Positions 51,512 through 60,911 of a stretch of DNA of 64,000 nt are shown piece after piece. This DNA is from CAZKUN01 sp964555935 (GTDB taxonomy: Bacteria > Armatimonadota > Zipacnadia > Zipacnadales > VGFC01), in the NCBI GenBank assembly GCA_964555935.1, contig CAZKUN010000007.1:1-64000 (forward strand), read 5' to 3'. The notes beneath the pieces are model-generated. The model had not been told where the DNA came from, did not search any database, and saw only the letters and a program-made list of their open reading frames with translations. The position numbers and the translations under genes were made by a program. The number at the start of each line of letters is the position of its first letter. Position 1 is the first letter of the stretch.

Positions 51512-54103
51512 CTACTCCACGCTCACGCTGCCGTGGACTGTGAAAGCCTCGATCAGGCGGCCCGTGTGCCACCCGATCGCGTAGGCGGCGAACTCCACCG
51601 CGTATTCACCTCGTGGCAGGTCGGCGTTGTCCTCGGGGTGGTAGCGGAATCGGGCCCGGCTCTGCTCGGTGATGGGAGCGCCGCGTCGGAGCACGTGCGC
51701 GTCGTTGATCTGCCCACGCAGGGCGATCTCGGCCTTGCTTCCGTCCGTCGCAGTTCCTACCACCGTCAGCGTTGAGTGACTCCCTTCGGCGTACCATCCC
51801 CGTACGGCAGGCGAGTAGGCCGAGGAGGCCAGTACCCTCTCGCGGTCCACCGGCACGTAGTAGTGGACGCCGCTCTTGCCTTCCATAATTTCCTGAGCAT
51901 AGTCAATGCTCGATTCGCCGAGGGCGAGCTTCTTCGTGCTGATGAAGGCGGTCGGGTCGCCCAGCTCTCGCCATTGGTTCGGGTCACGCCCAGGAGCGGC
52001 CGTCGGCGTGCTGGTCAGAGCCTGGTAGTACCTGCCGTCCCGGCTGTAAGTGTGGCCGAGTTCGATCTCGAGGCTCGGCGTGTAGCGATGAATGCGGCCG
52101 TAGTAGTCCTCCATCGCTCCTTGCAGCGCCTCCGGCTCGAGGTACCCGTTGGGCACGAGGATGGCCTGCATGTCCCGAAGTCGCAGGGCTGCCTGGCCGA
52201 GGTCGTGGTCCTTGCCGACAATGATCGGTGGCGGCATTTCACGCTCGAGCGGCTCCAGCGCGCGGCTGTCCAGCGTCACCCGCGTGTCGCCGTCTCCGTA
52301 GTTCAGTTCGGCGCGCGCGTGTGACGTCGCCGCGTCCAGGTTGATGTGAAACTGGTTCATCACGCTGTCGTTCAGGCGCGTGTCGGGAAGCGGGAAGCTG
52401 AGGACGTTGCCGTCGGCGTCGGTCACGTCAAGCGTGCAGCGCGAGGCGGCCAGTTGGGGGCTGTGCCCGCGGATGGTCTCCGGGCTGAACACGTTGCCCC
52501 AGTTGCCGTGGAGCGCGGGGTAGATGTAGGAGGTGAGCGCGTGCTCCGGCTCTGGGTCGTACACGCCCACGAGTGTCATCACGGGCACGCCGATCTTGTC
52601 GGGCTTCGGCGTGGGGGCGTCGAGTTCGACCATCCGCTGGCTGTCGGGATCCCAACGGCTGTAGCCGGTGGAGCTGGCGCTGTCGAGCACTCCGGATTGG
52701 GCCGTGATATTGGCCTGGATCAGCTTTAACGAGTACGGCGTGTGGTGGGTGAACACGCTGGTGGGTCCCATGGGCGCTCCGCCGGCCATGGCATCCCTGC
52801 CGAAGAGGTAGGGGATGTCGCCCTCGACGGCTCCGCCATTCCAGGCCACGTTAGCGACGAGACGGTGCTTGAACAGGTTGTAGCCCCACCCGCCATTGCG
52901 CGCGTGGTTGCTCAGCTCGCCGCCTGGGTAGTGCCCGAGCCCGTGGTCGTGGCCGTACTCATGCGAGTATTCGTTGCCGGTTGTGGACTGCAGCGTGAGC
53001 TGTCCGCCGCCGCCGCTGAGGCCGTGGACCACGAACTGATCCTGCGGATTGCCGTCGTCATCGATCCTCGTGTAGACGCCTGCGCTCGTGTGGAGCGTTG
53101 TTTGGCGGTAAGGACGCGGCTGATCCTGGTTGCCGCCGACAGTCGCGAGCACGCCGACGTTGGCGTTGTTGATGCCGGTTGAGACCATCCCCTTGGCAAT
53201 GTTCTCGCGCATGTCGCCGGCGTAGACGCCCGCTCCTTCGAACGTGCTGCGCTGGGTGTAGACGTTCCCGTTCGGCAGCACCACCTTCTCAAAGTGGATC
53301 GGGAGGTACTGAGCGGCCACGAACTTGGCGATGGGCACGGTCTGGAAGTAGTCGAGCGCGAGCTCCGCGGCGATGCTGCTGCCGGGGCGTGACCACTGGT
53401 TGGTCGGGACGTTGGCCGGGTCGGTCAACATGCCCAGTTCTATGTTCTGGACCACCAACTCGATGGGAGCGCCGAACTCAAAGGCGTCAGCCGGCAGCGT
53501 GGCGCTCTGTCCGGCAGCGTTTCGCACGGTGATACTCATGCCGGGATGCATGAAAGTCCAGGGGATCACGGCGTTCCAGGCTCGCTTGTTGAAGACCATC
53601 GGCTTGCGGCCGTCGGTGTTATTGAAGTCACTGTGAGCGCCGTTCTCGGGTGGCAGCAGGTCGAGGGTCAAACTCTCGCCCCGGCTGTTGACGATGATCG
53701 CTTGCAGCTCCTGGTGGTCGGAATCGACGGGGGTGAAGAGAACGTAGGCGCCCCGATCGGTCACCAAAAGCGGCCGTTCCTGGTCTGCTCGATTCGGGCC
53801 TACGAGAGTGCTCTGAAGGAAGGCGATCTCGCCGTTCAGCTCGCCCTCGACATTGGGTGTCAGGGGCAGATTGGCAGTGAAATCGATGGCCTCGGCCCAG
53901 TAGGGCGGTTCGGCCGGCGGGGCCGGCCTCGCTCGGCGCGCTGCCTTGCGTCCGCGGCCACCGTAGGGGCGCCGGCGTTCCTGGGCGCCAACCCGGCCAA
54001 CCAGTACACAGCCGGTCAGCATCACGAGGGAGATCATCACAACGCACGCGCGACGCAACGTCGCTCCAATCTGGTGGTATCGGGGATGCGCGCGTCCGGT
54101 CAT
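51512..54103 (-). CDS. M66-like zinc metalloprotease lipoprotein
   Basis: An 863-aa exported protein. The N-terminus has a hydrophobic helix ending in the lipobox LTGC, so it is probably a lipoprotein, followed by a basic/Pro-rich linker. Domain-like regions of beta-strands precede a metzincin zinc site HEYGHDHGLGH starting at residue 381 and followed by YPGG, the same shape as the StcE/TagA (M66) family, which cleaves mucin-type glycoproteins. The upstream motif SHEYGHDH includes the catalytic Glu. The C-terminal third looks like beta-sandwich domains. It probably attacks glycosylated proteins outside the cell; this fits the sulfatases and glycosidases nearby. Confidence 0.88.
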   Translation of the reverse strand: MTGRAHPRYHQIGATLRRACVVMISLVMLTGCVLVGRVGAQERRRPYGGRGRKAARRARPAPPAEPPYWAEAIDFTANLPLTPNVEGELNGEIAFLQSTLVGPNRADQERPLLVTDRGAYVLFTPVDSDHQELQAIIVNSRGESLTLDLLPPENGAHSDFNNTDGRKPMVFNKRAWNAVIPWTFMHPGMSITVRNAAGQSATLPADAFEFGAPIELVVQNIELGMLTDPANVPTNQWSRPGSSIAAELALDYFQTVPIAKFVAAQYLPIHFEKVVLPNGNVYTQRSTFEGAGVYAGDMRENIAKGMVSTGINNANVGVLATVGGNQDQPRPYRQTTLHTSAGVYTRIDDDGNPQDQFVVHGLSGGGGQLTLQSTTGNEYSHEYGHDHGLGHYPGGELSNHARNGGWGYNLFKHRLVANVAWNGGAVEGDIPYLFGRDAMAGGAPMGPTSVFTHHTPYSLKLIQANITAQSGVLDSASSTGYSRWDPDSQRMVELDAPTPKPDKIGVPVMTLVGVYDPEPEHALTSYIYPALHGNWGNVFSPETIRGHSPQLAASRCTLDVTDADGNVLSFPLPDTRLNDSVMNQFHINLDAATSHARAELNYGDGDTRVTLDSRALEPLEREMPPPIIVGKDHDLGQAALRLRDMQAILVPNGYLEPEALQGAMEDYYGRIHRYTPSLEIELGHTYSRDGRYYQALTSTPTAAPGRDPNQWRELGDPTAFISTKKLALGESSIDYAQEIMEGKSGVHYYVPVDRERVLASSAYSPAVRGWYAEGSHSTLTVVGTATDGSKAEIALRGQINDAHVLRRGAPITEQSRARFRYHPEDNADLPRGEYAVEFAAYAIGWHTGRLIEAFTVHGSVSVE

Positions 54104-54174
54104 TGTTTTGGGTCCCTTCGCCGGCGATCTCTCGCGCCGGTGACTGTCGCTTCTTCAGTCTAACCGATCTCTGA

Positions 54175-54193
54175 GGAAACTCGAGGAGTTTCC
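54175..54193. repeat. Inverted repeat upstream of the M66-like gene
   Basis: GGAAACTC (54175-54182) and GAGTTTCC (54186-54193) are perfect inverted repeats with a three-base loop. It lies 72 bases before the M66-like start and 56 bases after the stop of the propeller glycosidase. It could be a terminator of the latter or an operator of the former. Confidence 0.4.
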
Positions 54194-54248
54194 ACGACGG
54201 GCCCGGATGCTGGGGCTCCAAACCCACAACGGTTGCTCCGACGCCCTT

Positions 54249-55298
54249 CTACTCTCCTACCGGCTTGCTCGTTATCAGCCCAATCCCCCGCCCCTTGTCG
54301 CCGACCGCGCAATAGTGCATGTAGTGCATGTCGGTCCTTGGATCATGCACCAGCGAGATCTTGTGGGCGTATGTCCGGTCGATCCCGCTCGGGTTCCCGC
54401 CGGCCTTGTAGAGCGGCTCCGGGTGAACGGTCCAACCGCGCAAGTCGGGCGAGAACGCCGCCATAATGTGCGCGCCGCCTCGCCCCACACCGAAGTAGAA
54501 CATCACCCAGTGGTCGCCGTCGCGGAAGACCTTGCCGTCCGAGCAGAATGCCTCGTCATACCCGCCGGGCGTGTTGCGGACAATCGGGTTGTCGGCGTGT
54601 CGCGTCCAGTTGAGTAGGTCGCCTGAGGTAGCGAGGCCCATCTGCTCCGTGCCGCCGTTCGCGGCGTTGTAGAAGTTCAGGAACTCGCCCTCATGCTCCA
54701 CCAGCCACGGCTGGTAGATGCAGTCCTTCTCCCATTCGCCGACCTCGGGCTCGTGTACTGAGAGGATGTAGCTCTCCTTGGCCCTGCGCCACGTCAGCCC
54801 GTCGTCGCTGCAGGCCACGCCCTCGTAGCCCGGCCGAAGTTCGTAGCCTCCCTGCCGAGGGTAGGCGCCGTAGAGCGACCAGTAGACGCCGTCCCGCTGC
54901 TTCAACACTCGCGGCGAATCGATGTCATACGATTCGTACAGATACGCCCCCAGCACGCGGCCGCCATTGTCGAATTCGCCCCCCGGTCCATACCCCATCG
55001 CGAGGCGCGGGTCGGTCCAGCTGACAAGGTCGGTGCTCTCGGCCACGAACGACTGGTATCCCTGCCCATCGAACCCGATGAAGCTCATGTACCAACGCTC
55101 GTCGCCGGGGATCTGATAGACCGTCGGGCAGTCGACCATATGCACGCCATCGAAGCCGGGGATGCCCGGATCAGCGGGGATCACGTGCTCCGGGTAGTAG
55201 TGCCAGTTCCGGTACGGCTCAGACCAGGCGTCAAGTGTCGCCATGTCGATGGCCCCCGTCGGCAGCAGGTTCAGGAGCAGGGCTGTCGCGAGTCCCAT
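54249..55298 (-). CDS. Exported five-bladed-propeller glycosidase-like protein (GH43/GH32-like)
   Basis: A 349-aa exported protein. ATG 55298 has GGGAG seven bases upstream and begins a signal peptide; the longer frame is antisense to a neighbour's coding region. Propeller strands are evident: VHMVDCPTVYQIPGDERWYM, SWTDPRLAMGYGPGGEFDN, LRPGYEGVACSDDGLTWRRA and MGLATSGDLLNWTRH. The D in VDCPTV and the E in YDEAF would be catalytic candidates of a GH43/GH32-type site. It starts two bases after the stop of the Tat-exported sulfatase, so both belong to one operon. Confidence 0.78.
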   Translation of the reverse strand: MGLATALLLNLLPTGAIDMATLDAWSEPYRNWHYYPEHVIPADPGIPGFDGVHMVDCPTVYQIPGDERWYMSFIGFDGQGYQSFVAESTDLVSWTDPRLAMGYGPGGEFDNGGRVLGAYLYESYDIDSPRVLKQRDGVYWSLYGAYPRQGGYELRPGYEGVACSDDGLTWRRAKESYILSVHEPEVGEWEKDCIYQPWLVEHEGEFLNFYNAANGGTEQMGLATSGDLLNWTRHADNPIVRNTPGGYDEAFCSDGKVFRDGDHWVMFYFGVGRGGAHIMAAFSPDLRGWTVHPEPLYKAGGNPSGIDRTYAHKISLVHDPRTDMHYMHYCAVGDKGRGIGLITSKPVGE

Positions 55299-55300
55299 GA

Positions 55301-56800
55301 TTACGCTCCCGGCGGGCGCGAGTACTCCCACCCCGCATGCAGCCACGAACTCAGCTCCGTGCACAACTCCTGGTTCTCCGCGCGGTCTGCGATGTTCACG
55401 TTCTCGCCCGGATCGTCTTGGTGATCGTATAGCTCCCGCGCCAGCACCCTCTGCTCGTCCTCGATCCACTCGGTGTACCGATACCGGTCCGTCCGCATCG
55501 AGTACCCCATCTTGTTTCGGCCGCGCGGGTATTGGCTGAACGCCGCGCGCTTCCACTCGCGGGTCGGATCGTCCATCAGCGGCGCGAGGCTCGTCCCCTC
55601 AAGGTGATCCGGCAGCGCCAGCCCGGCCAGCTCCGTGACCGTCGGGTAGATGTCTACGAACTCACACAGCGCGTCCGTCGGCTGGCCCTTCGCCTTCTGG
55701 TCGGGCGAGGCGATGAGTAGCGGTGAGTGAGTGCTTGTCTCGTAGTTGCAGTGCTTGCACCAGAGCCCGTGTTCGCCGAGTTGCCAGCCGTGGTCGCCCC
55801 AGAATGCGATGACCGTGTTCTCCCGCAGACCGAGCGCATCCAGTTCATCCATCAGCCGTCCGAGTTGCGCGTCGATGAAGCTCACGCAGGCGTAGTAGCC
55901 GTGGATCAGCTCGCGCGCCTGCTCATCGCTAAGCGGGCCCTTCTTCGGGATCTGATGGTACTGGCGCAGCTCGCCCCAGGTGTGCAGCGCGATATCGGGC
56001 GCTCCCTCGGGGCGGAACGGGTTGTCGGCGAGGTTGATCTCATCGCGCGGGTAGAGGTCCCAGTAGCGCTTCGGAGCCGCGAAGGCGAGGTGAGGTTTCA
56101 GGAAGCCGACGCCCAGGAAGAAACTCTCTTCAGCCTCCTTGTGCGCGCGGAGCGCCTCGATCGCCTTGTCTGCGATCTGGCCATCGGCGTAGGCGTTGTC
56201 GGGCAGGTCGCCGGCTTCGGTGGCGGGGCCGCGCACGCGCTTGCGCTTCTCCGGATCCGTTTCGGCCTTGCGAAGTCGGTCGAGTAGCGCCAGGTTCTCC
56301 TCGGTCACGACTCCGGGGAACTGGTTCTGCGCGACCCATGGTTCAGACGACCATCCAGGGGGATCCTCGCGCTTGCCATGGTGGTAGATCTTCCCCAGCG
56401 ACGTGCTGATGTACCCGTTCTCGCGGAAGAGCTGTGGCAGCGTCATGACGTCGGGCATCGTCGTGCGCAGCGGCGTTTGGAGGTCATGCACGCCCGTCGT
56501 GTTCGGTCGGCACCCGCTCAGCACGCTCGCCCGCGATGGCGCGCAGACGGCTTGCTGACAGTACGTCCGCCGAAACAGCGTCCCTTCGGCGGCCAGCCGG
56601 TCGATGTTCGGCGAGACGATCTGGCTGTGCCCGTGACATTTGAACTGCGGCCTGAGATCATCGACCGCAATGAAGAGCACGTTGTGGCCCGGCCGCTCCC
56701 GGCGTCGCGCTTTCAGTCCGCCGGCCATCGCCAGCGCCCCAACGCCGATTCCCGTCACCCCCATCGCTATCGCCTCCCGTCGAGTGACCCTCGTTGCCAT
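55301..56800 (-). CDS. Tat-exported sulfatase (iduronate-2-sulfatase-like)
   Basis: A 499-aa sulfatase of the alkaline phosphatase fold. ATG 56800 has GGAGG upstream, and the N-terminus TRREAIAMGVTGIGVGALA looks like a Tat signal. The formylglycine motif is C86-A-P-S-R90, and metal ligands DDLRP (47-51) and the later FWGDHGWQ are present. The insert YFGKIYHHGK-like loop (SLGKIYHHG) is typical of iduronate-2-sulfatase relatives. It would remove sulfate from glycans at the cell surface or periplasm. A formylglycine-generating enzyme is not visible in this window. Confidence 0.93.
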   Translation of the reverse strand: MATRVTRREAIAMGVTGIGVGALAMAGGLKARRRERPGHNVLFIAVDDLRPQFKCHGHSQIVSPNIDRLAAEGTLFRRTYCQQAVCAPSRASVLSGCRPNTTGVHDLQTPLRTTMPDVMTLPQLFRENGYISTSLGKIYHHGKREDPPGWSSEPWVAQNQFPGVVTEENLALLDRLRKAETDPEKRKRVRGPATEAGDLPDNAYADGQIADKAIEALRAHKEAEESFFLGVGFLKPHLAFAAPKRYWDLYPRDEINLADNPFRPEGAPDIALHTWGELRQYHQIPKKGPLSDEQARELIHGYYACVSFIDAQLGRLMDELDALGLRENTVIAFWGDHGWQLGEHGLWCKHCNYETSTHSPLLIASPDQKAKGQPTDALCEFVDIYPTVTELAGLALPDHLEGTSLAPLMDDPTREWKRAAFSQYPRGRNKMGYSMRTDRYRYTEWIEDEQRVLARELYDHQDDPGENVNIADRAENQELCTELSSWLHAGWEYSRPPGA

Positions 56801-56908
56801 GCTCCGTCCCTCCGTGCGTTCTGGCCTTATCTTATTGCGCGGGAGGAAGCGCCGCACCTTCGGCCGAAGTCGGTGCCATCCGGCGACGCCGCACGAGGGA
56901 GCCTCCCC

Positions 56909-58363
56909 ATGAGCGACCGGCCGAACATCCTCCTCATCATGTCCGACCAGCATCACCCGCACGTCCTTGGGTGCGAGGGCGACAGCGTCGTCCGCACGCC
57001 GAACCTCGACGGGCTGGCCGGTCGCGGCGTGCTGTTTGAGAACTGCTATTGCCCTAGCCCTCTCTGCGTGCCGTCGCGGATGAGCTTCATGACCTCCCGT
57101 CACCCGCACCGCAACGAGGTCTGGACAAACGCTTGCTCGTTGCCCTCGGACGTGCCCACCTTCGCCCACGCGCTTGGCGCCGCGGGATACGAGACCGTCC
57201 TCGGCGGGCGGATGCACTTCGTTGGGGCGGACCAGCGCCACGGCTTCGAGAAGCGCCTCATCGGCCAGCTCTGCTCCGGTCACATCGGCGGCCGCAATCG
57301 GGGGATCCTAGACGAGCTGTTTCCCGGAGCGGGTCAGAGCCTCCCGGCCGTTCAGATCTCAGGCCCAGGTCGCACCGGTTACCAGGCCTACGATGAGGCC
57401 GTCACTGAGGGCTGTACCGAGTTCCTCCGCGACCGCTCGGACGACCGCCCGCTGTGCCTGGTGGCGGGATTCGTCATGCCCCACTGCCCGTTCATTTGCC
57501 CGCCCGATGACTGGGACTACTACCTCGACCGCGTCACGCTGCCCGACGTGCCCGATGGCTACCACGAATCGCTCCACCCGGCCATGAGGCGCTGGCGCGA
57601 AGGCCGCCGCGTTGTCGATCTCACCGATGACGAGATTCGGCGCGCGCGTGCGGGTTACTATGGGCTCGTCACTCACCTCGACCGCATGGTCGGCGAGCTG
57701 CTCGATACTCTCAACGAATCCGGTCTGGCCGATAACACCATCGTCATCTACACGAGCGACCACGGGGAAATGGCCGGCGAGCATGGCATGTGGTGGAAGA
57801 GCAGCTTCTACGAGGGCTCGGCATCGGTGCCCCTGATCGTCTCCGCGCCCGGGCGATTCGCGGAGGGCGCGCGCATGGCTAACATCACTAACCTCATCGA
57901 CCTGGGGCCAACGATGGCCGACCTCGCCGGCGCGGACCCAATCCCCGGCGTCGATGGTCGCAGCCTCGCGCCGGTCCTGCGCGGCGAAGCAACCGAGTGG
58001 CTCGACGAGACCTTCAGCGAGCACTACCCCTCACAAGGCTTGCCGCCCACGCGCATGATCCGTAGCGGGCCGTGGAAGCTCACGCACTTTGAGGGGGAGA
58101 GGCCGCAGCTTTTCAACCTCGATGACGATCCGGACGAGTGGAGCGATCTCGGCGAGGATCCGGCCCACGCCGATGTGCGGGAGCGATTGCAGGCGCGCGT
58201 GCTCGAGGGTTGGTCGGGCGAGCACATGGAGCAGACCCTCGCGGCGCGGCAGCAGGGGAATCGTCTGCTGACCCAGTGGTACCAACGCCTCCGCCCCGAG
58301 GAACCCGAGCAGTGGGTCGCCGATGCGGAAGACAACGTCTACCCCGAGGCGCGCATTCCGTAA
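56909..58363 (+). CDS. Sulfatase without signal peptide
   Basis: A 484-aa sulfatase-family protein. ATG 56909 has AGGGAG upstream; the long upstream frame is antisense to the divergent sulfatase. The opening PNILLIMSDQHH includes the first metal-binding Asp, the formylglycine motif is C53-V-P-S-R57, and YTSDHGEMAGEHG carries the later ligands. No signal or Tat peptide precedes the first strand, so it is predicted cytoplasmic, unlike its divergent neighbour. Substrate is unknown; small sulfate esters or imported sulfated oligosaccharides are possible. Confidence 0.92.
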   Translation: MSDRPNILLIMSDQHHPHVLGCEGDSVVRTPNLDGLAGRGVLFENCYCPSPLCVPSRMSFMTSRHPHRNEVWTNACSLPSDVPTFAHALGAAGYETVLGGRMHFVGADQRHGFEKRLIGQLCSGHIGGRNRGILDELFPGAGQSLPAVQISGPGRTGYQAYDEAVTEGCTEFLRDRSDDRPLCLVAGFVMPHCPFICPPDDWDYYLDRVTLPDVPDGYHESLHPAMRRWREGRRVVDLTDDEIRRARAGYYGLVTHLDRMVGELLDTLNESGLADNTIVIYTSDHGEMAGEHGMWWKSSFYEGSASVPLIVSAPGRFAEGARMANITNLIDLGPTMADLAGADPIPGVDGRSLAPVLRGEATEWLDETFSEHYPSQGLPPTRMIRSGPWKLTHFEGERPQLFNLDDDPDEWSDLGEDPAHADVRERLQARVLEGWSGEHMEQTLAARQQGNRLLTQWYQRLRPEEPEQWVADAEDNVYPEARIP

Positions 58364-58397
58364 GCTCCCGCGTCTGCGGGCGCGGCGGCCAAGGAAC

Positions 58398-59996
58398 TCA
58401 CAGTTCCCGCACCGCCACCTGCACCTGCGCGGGGTCGCTCGGCGCGGTGAATACCACCTCCGCGTCCCCGAACACGTATCGAAGCTCGTCCGGCCTCCCC
58501 AGACACGGCGCCAGCAGGTCGCGCACGGCTGGGAGGGTGACGTCGTCGGTGACGATCCAGCGCCCGCTGCCGGTGGGATGCACCGCATAGCCCTCCGGGC
58601 CTACGCCGGACAGTTCGCGGGGAGCCAATCGGCTCGTGGAGACCACCGTCAGTCCGGCCTCGGCCAGTGCCTGCAGAGCCGCCAAGCACTCCGGCTCCAC
58701 CCGCTTGCCCACCAAGAAGACCAGCCGAGCGCTGCGGTACAGCTCTGGGTCGGCGGCGGTATGGTCGTAGACGGCCACGTTGTTGGCGGGGAACAACACG
58801 CGGTACGGAATTCCCAAAGGGGTGTTGTAGTTGAGTGCCAGCGTAGGGATCGTGCCGTGCGAGACCACGTGCCACACCTTCAGCCAGTAGCGCGTCTCCT
58901 CATCGGGGACCAGATTGCTCGCGCCGTAAAGGTTGCGCCGGATCCAGGGGCCGGGGTTCTCCTGCCCCCAGTCGGAGTCCGGGAACCGAACGATGATCAC
59001 CTCGGGCGCGAACTCCTCGAAGCGAAGCTGCCGCGGGTGCCCGGGCAGGTATTCACGGATGAACTGGCGCGCCACGCGTCCGTAGGCGGAGAGTTCCGCC
59101 TGTCCGTCCTTCGCTGCGTACAAGCTCCCCTGGTAGCTGAAGTTCTCGATATACGTGCGCTCCGCGCCCGTCCAGTACGAGATGAGCAGCGCCGAGCGCA
59201 GTTCCTCCGGCGAGTGTCCGGGGTAGCCGGGCATGCCCCACAGGTCCACCGAAGTCCAGTGCTGCACGCCGTACTGCTTGGCCGCGCCCATCGCCATCGC
59301 GAGGGTCACCGGAGTGATGGTCTCCTTCAGGAGCTTCGGCATCTGAACCAGTCCCGCGCGGGCGAATAGGTGCTGCAGGTCCGGGAGGACGCTCTCGGTG
59401 CCGACGACAGGCGTCTGGCCTGGCTCGCCCGCGCGTTTGGCGAAGCCCGGGAACACGCGCTCCATGAGCGTCTGCAGGTTGAGCAGATTGCCCGCGTAGG
59501 CGCCCTCCAGCGTGTCGCCTTCCGCGTCGTAGAAGTGCGGCTCAAAGGAGCGCGCGGCCGTAACCCAGATACCGTTACAGATCCAGTGTTCGCACTCGTC
59601 AAAGCAGAACCCGAGGAAGCGCGGAGTGGCGAGGCAGCGCTGCACGTACTCGGGCGGTGGTTGGAAGAACCCGCCCGGTTTGCGGTACAGCGTGGGGTCC
59701 CCCGGCTCTCGCCCCGACGGCGAGTTCTCCTGGTTGATCAGGAAGCTGTGCCCGTGCTGTGCCGCCCAGCGGTCGAGGCGATCAACGTCCTCCACCGTTG
59801 GCGCGCCCCAAAAGTGGTGCATCAGGAAGTCGAACCCGATTTGCTCGAAGGCATCCTGCGCGACCGGGTCGTCGTAGATGTACTTCTTGGAGCCGGCCAC
59901 ATCCACTCCCACGGGCATGGGGTTCGCGGCGGGCTCGGCACGCCCCACGCCCGCAACCACGACCACCAACGCTGCAACGATCAGTACCCAGGGCAC
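58398..59996 (-). CDS. Exported hypothetical glycosidase-like protein
   Basis: About 532 aa with a hydrophobic signal peptide ending in GVGRAEP. ATG 60005 is only one base after GGAGG, too close to be used; GTG 59996 has that site ten bases upstream and is preferred, although the ATG cannot be excluded. The mature part reads like a TIM-barrel with strand ends IGFDFLMHHFWG, RFLGFCFDECEHW and HWTSVDLWGMPG. The Glu and Asp in FDECEHW could be catalytic. The C-terminus includes a Rossmann-like segment ARLVFLVGKRVEPECLAAL resembling the beta-galactosidase trimerisation-type domain. No family was confidently assigned. Confidence 0.72.
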   Translation of the reverse strand: MPWVLIVAALVVVVAGVGRAEPAANPMPVGVDVAGSKKYIYDDPVAQDAFEQIGFDFLMHHFWGAPTVEDVDRLDRWAAQHGHSFLINQENSPSGREPGDPTLYRKPGGFFQPPPEYVQRCLATPRFLGFCFDECEHWICNGIWVTAARSFEPHFYDAEGDTLEGAYAGNLLNLQTLMERVFPGFAKRAGEPGQTPVVGTESVLPDLQHLFARAGLVQMPKLLKETITPVTLAMAMGAAKQYGVQHWTSVDLWGMPGYPGHSPEELRSALLISYWTGAERTYIENFSYQGSLYAAKDGQAELSAYGRVARQFIREYLPGHPRQLRFEEFAPEVIIVRFPDSDWGQENPGPWIRRNLYGASNLVPDEETRYWLKVWHVVSHGTIPTLALNYNTPLGIPYRVLFPANNVAVYDHTAADPELYRSARLVFLVGKRVEPECLAALQALAEAGLTVVSTSRLAPRELSGVGPEGYAVHPTGSGRWIVTDDVTLPAVRDLLAPCLGRPDELRYVFGDAEVVFTAPSDPAQVQVAVREL

Positions 59997-60104
59997 GGTC
60001 AGCATGCCTCCTGTGTCGGCGCGAATTCGGCGAGTGGTCGCAAGGTTCTGGGGCCATCCGTGCAGTCTCGCACCTTGTCTGGTCAGACGGCCCTGTCCCC
60101 TCCG

Positions 60105-60911
60105 TCAGATCCGGTAGAGCGGCTGCGGCGGACCCGATTCATCGATCGCCCATGGCACCCACACCAGCCCGAACGCGCGCATCATCGTGTCGCTCTTGCG
60201 CGGCGGCACGGTTAGTTCCGCCACTTCGAACTCGCTTGGGTCAGGCTGCGCCTGGAGGTCGGCGATGGCGAGCCGACATTCCTCCTCCAGAGCATCCAGA
60301 TTCGCTTGCTCTTCGACCAACGTCTCCTTCGCCCTGCCCACGTCGTCGCGTTGCTGCATCGAGCGCCCCGCGCCTCGCAACGCGCTTGTCGCGCGGCTGA
60401 CGTTGCGTTGGCTGGTGAGCTTGCGCCCAAAGAGCGCGCCGACCAGCGTCGCCCCAACCGAGATGGTTGCCTGCAGCGCGTGCTGGTTCGCCTCCGATTT
60501 CTCTCTCGAGACCTTATCCTCGGCGCGGCGGATGCGGTCGCGGATCTGCTTGATCTTCGATTCGTACCTTGTCCGCAGCTTCGCGACCTCGAGGTCGCGC
60601 TTCTCTCGCTCCAGGTGGCTCAGCCCCGCGCGGAACGTCCCCTCGTCCTCACCTGGTTTGCTCGTTCTTTTTAGCGCGGCGCACGTGAGGAGCGTCACCG
60701 GCAGGCAGCGGTATATGTAGTCAACGCAGCCCTTCTGCCACGCCTTGTAGCTCTTGGCCCGGCTGGCTGCGGCCGGTACGGAGCCGTACTCCGCGGCTAG
60801 CTGCGCCGGATGGCGATCCAAGGCGATGTCCTGAGCGTTGATGGGCTGCGCGTCATCCCAAGCTACCGCGCCACCTTCATCAGGGACGCTCGCCAGCAGA
60901 ACGACACCGCG
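60105..60911 (-). pseudogene. C-terminal half of the HerA/DUF853-like ATPase, cut off by an in-frame amber codon
   Basis: Downstream of the TAG at 60914-60912 the same reading frame continues without a break to 60105 (268 codons before the stop): it reads RGVVLLASVPDEGGAV right after the TAG. A coiled-coil region rich in Lys/Arg/Glu follows (residues equivalent to about 625-690), then GATLVGALFGRK and a C-terminal PPRKSDTMMRAFGLVWVPW. This matches what I recall of the normal C-terminus of DUF853-like proteins. A TTG at 60821 could start translation, but no ribosome binding site is obvious. If the amber is read through or is a sequencing error, this is the end of one 817-codon gene. Confidence 0.85.

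Noticed and set aside
56378..56908. N-terminal extension of the second sulfatase
   Set aside because: The upstream part is antisense to the divergent sulfatase gene; ATG 56909 has a good ribosome binding site and starts the conserved sulfatase strand.
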